NCBI GenBank assembly: GCA_947468255.1 | Contig: CANIMM010000036.1 | Span: 1 to 17,338 of the forward strand | DNA length: 17,338 bases | From: Chitinophagaceae bacterium | Lineage (GTDB): Bacteria; Bacteroidota; Bacteroidia; Chitinophagales; Chitinophagaceae | Direction of reading: 5' to 3' | Part shown: piece by piece, positions 15,925 to 17,338 of the stretch | How positions within the stretch are numbered: the first letter of the stretch is position 1 | Layout: every line of letters starts with the position of its first letter | Translations under genes and position numbers: made by a program | Notes under the pieces: model-generated | What the model was told of the DNA's origin: nothing | Seen by the model: the letters and a program-made list of their open reading frames with translations, nothing else | Database searches by the model: none

Positions 15925-16168
15925 ATTTGTTGAAACTGTCTCAGTAAAGAGATCATTTTGGTTGCATCAATTGTTAACAGCTTTGTTGTACGGTAAGCTC
16001 AAAACTGATAGGTGAAAAATAACCTGTTGTTGGATCACGGCATTCCCGAGTTACAGCATTCTCAATAGCCAATTACAATGGCAAGAAGTTTGCTAATAAA
16101 AAGGTACCGAAAACTACCTATGTAGTATTCCAATTTGCAGTAAATTTACAAACATTCAACAACGAAAA
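15925..16168. other. Divergent intergenic region between rpoN and the small exported protein gene
   Basis: 244 bases that must hold promoters for both genes. I found no close match to TTG/TAnnTTTG at proper spacing on either strand; the best partial one is TAAATTTA at 16141-16148 for the plus strand. No repeats, strong hairpin or additional ORF were seen. Confidence 0.4.
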
Positions 16169-16495
16169 GTGAATAAAAAAGCTAAAATTATATTTTTTTG
16201 CATGGTTTTTGTGGTGGCCAATGCTTTTTCACAAAACCAAGCAGAAAATCCGGCTACATCATTACGGCAGTTATTATTGAAAAGCCCTTATGGAAAAACG
16301 CTTGATGCCTTTCAAATGCCTATCCCTTCGGCAGTGGCAAAGCAGGTGATTGCCCCAAACTATTATACAGACCGGCTAGGGTATTTTTGTAAGCAGGAAA
16401 TAAAATTTGAAAAAAATACGGGGATACCATTGCGTTTTCGTCTAGGCAGTGTAGTGGATTGTGATCGCCTGGAGGGGAAGTACCGCAAAAATTAG
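16169..16495 (+). CDS. Small exported protein of unknown function
   Basis: A 108-residue protein starting at GTG 16169, with no ATG nearby upstream in frame. Residues 1-21 form a signal peptide (KKAKIIFFCMVFVVANAFS before QNQ), so the mature protein of about 87 residues should be in the periplasm or outer face. The mature part has a motif-like LLLKSPYGKTLDAFQMPIPS and two cysteines in YFCKQEIKF and VVDCDRLEG, which could form a disulfide. The chain ends in a basic KYRKN. I do not recognise the family. It is divergent from rpoN and convergent with the aminotransferase gene, from which a terminator separates it. The signal peptide supports a real gene. Confidence 0.75.
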   Translation: MNKKAKIIFFCMVFVVANAFSQNQAENPATSLRQLLLKSPYGKTLDAFQMPIPSAVAKQVIAPNYYTDRLGYFCKQEIKFEKNTGIPLRFRLGSVVDCDRLEGKYRKN

Positions 16496-16526
16496 GATTA
16501 CACAAACCGTATAGAAAAATAGAGGA

Positions 16527-16545
16527 GCCGGCTCAAAAAGCCGGC
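16527..16545. terminator. Bidirectional terminator between convergent genes
   Basis: GCCGGCT (16527-16533) pairs perfectly with AGCCGGC (16539-16545) around a 5-base loop. It is GC-rich against an AT-rich background. T-rich sequence follows on both strands (TTTT at 16551-16554; on the minus strand a T-run from 16515-16519). It lies between the stops at 16495 and 16553. Confidence 0.75.
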
Positions 16546-16552
16546 AGCCATT

Positions 16553-17338
16553 TTAATAAGTTACCGCATGGTCATTCAATACCTTTTTTATTACTTCGCT
16601 CATTAGTCTACCCTTTTCCTGAATTTGCTCTGAAGTCCATAATAAACTAATGAGGGTGGAAACACATCTACTCATTACTGCATCGCTGGCAGAAAAATCT
16701 TTGTTGGCATGATGGATTACAGCAGCCTTCAGATCGGGATGCAATTTATTGAGGGTAACTGATTTTTTTAAATGTTCCCACTTACTGATATAATGCCAGT
16801 TATTATCGAACCAATAAAAATGTCCTCCCATAATTCCCTGCGTCCTCATTTCACTCACTACTGCTTTTGTAATTTCGGCTGAGGGTAAAAACCAGCTTAA
16901 AAAAGTACAACTATCTCCTGCTTCATCCGGCACCCTACGAAAAGAGATTTCGGGTATCAAAGATAAAATGTCCCTTAAAGCTTTATTATTGGCCCGCTGG
17001 ATAGCTAAAAATTGAGGTAATTTTTTTATTTGGGCAAGTCCAACTGCAGCATGCAATTCGCTGATACGTGAATTGTATCCGATAAACGGATGCAGGTCGG
17101 CACCTCTATCTACTCCTTTATGGTCATGGCCATGGTCGCTAAAACCATCGCAGGCCTCATAAATATCTTCTCGGTTGGTCATTACCACACCTCCTTCTGC
17201 ACAGGTGATGGTTTTTACAAAATCAAAACTAAAGGTACCGGCATCGCCAATGGTACCCAATTTTTTGCCTTTGTAAGTTGCGCCAATACTCTGGCAGGCA
17301 TCTTCCAGTAACACTAGCTGGTGGGCTTTACAAATAGC
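16553..17338 (-). CDS. kdnA: KdnA-like DegT-family aminotransferase (Kdo8N synthesis), 5' end outside window
   Basis: The minus-strand frame is open to the window edge, leaving 261 C-terminal residues of a PLP-dependent DegT/DnrJ/EryC1/StrS aminotransferase. LLEDACQS supplies the Asp that contacts the PLP ring nitrogen. TFSFDFVKTITCAEGG supplies the Schiff-base Lys, residue 42 of the visible part. The stretches FSDHGHDHKGVDRGA, GYNSRISELHAAVGLAQ, FYWFDNNWHYISKWEHLK and SDAVMSR are, from memory, those of KdnA. KdnA transfers an amino group to the oxidised 8-position of Kdo, giving 8-amino-3,8-dideoxy-octulosonate for lipopolysaccharide. The partner KdnB dehydrogenase, if present, lies outside. 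General sugar transaminase is the fallback call. An in-frame GTG at 17314 is internal to the conserved sequence and is not the start. Confidence 0.78.
   Translation of the reverse strand, partial: AICKAHQLVLLEDACQSIGATYKGKKLGTIGDAGTFSFDFVKTITCAEGGVVMTNREDIYEACDGFSDHGHDHKGVDRGADLHPFIGYNSRISELHAAVGLAQIKKLPQFLAIQRANNKALRDILSLIPEISFRRVPDEAGDSCTFLSWFLPSAEITKAVVSEMRTQGIMGGHFYWFDNNWHYISKWEHLKKSVTLNKLHPDLKAAVIHHANKDFSASDAVMSRCVSTLISLLWTSEQIQEKGRLMSEVIKKVLNDHAVTY

Overview
The window is AT-rich chromosomal DNA from a member of the Bacteroidota, most likely family Chitinophagaceae (inference). The evidence is the promoter type (TTG or TTTG followed by TAnnTTTG), the absence of clear Shine-Dalgarno sequences, the PadR/PspC gene pair, a UreE-like protein of the type I associate with this phylum, and a 2-phosphosulfolactate phosphatase. 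There are no tRNAs, rRNAs, insertion sequences, CRISPR arrays or phage genes. It reads as core chromosome, not a mobile island.

Layout. Bases 1-834 (minus) hold the 5' part of a secreted M28-type peptidase, divergent from feoB (1190-3307, plus), a ferrous iron transporter with a TTG start and no feoA in view. A nested hairpin terminator follows, then a PadR regulator (3677-4069) and a membrane protein with two PspC domains (4150-6366). These two share a strong promoter that contains repeated AGTACT sequences, probably the PadR operator. A strong intrinsic terminator at 6476-6515 closes that unit. Next come gcvT (glycine cleavage T protein), an SRPBCC-fold protein and comB, the last two 9 bases apart, and then a 1250-residue SNF2-type ATPase with two SWIM-like zinc motifs.

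The right half runs mostly on the minus strand. rpoN (sigma-54) is followed by a PAP2-like membrane protein and a UreE-like protein that lacks the usual nickel-binding histidine. Further on, convergent to the SNF2 gene, is an apparently unannotated 43-residue ORF with its own promoter-like sequence. Divergent from rpoN is a short exported protein of unknown function. A bidirectional terminator separates it from the last gene, a DegT-type aminotransferase cut by the window edge that closely resembles KdnA, which makes the amino sugar Kdo8N for lipopolysaccharide.

The genes do not form one pathway. Several units concern the envelope (PadR/PspC, PAP2-like, KdnA-like, exported peptidase), and the rest are metabolism and transcription. 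I see no clear new multi-gene system. The points most worth a second look are the small ORF, the UreE-like protein without its metal ligand, the paired SWIM motifs and the PadR operator.
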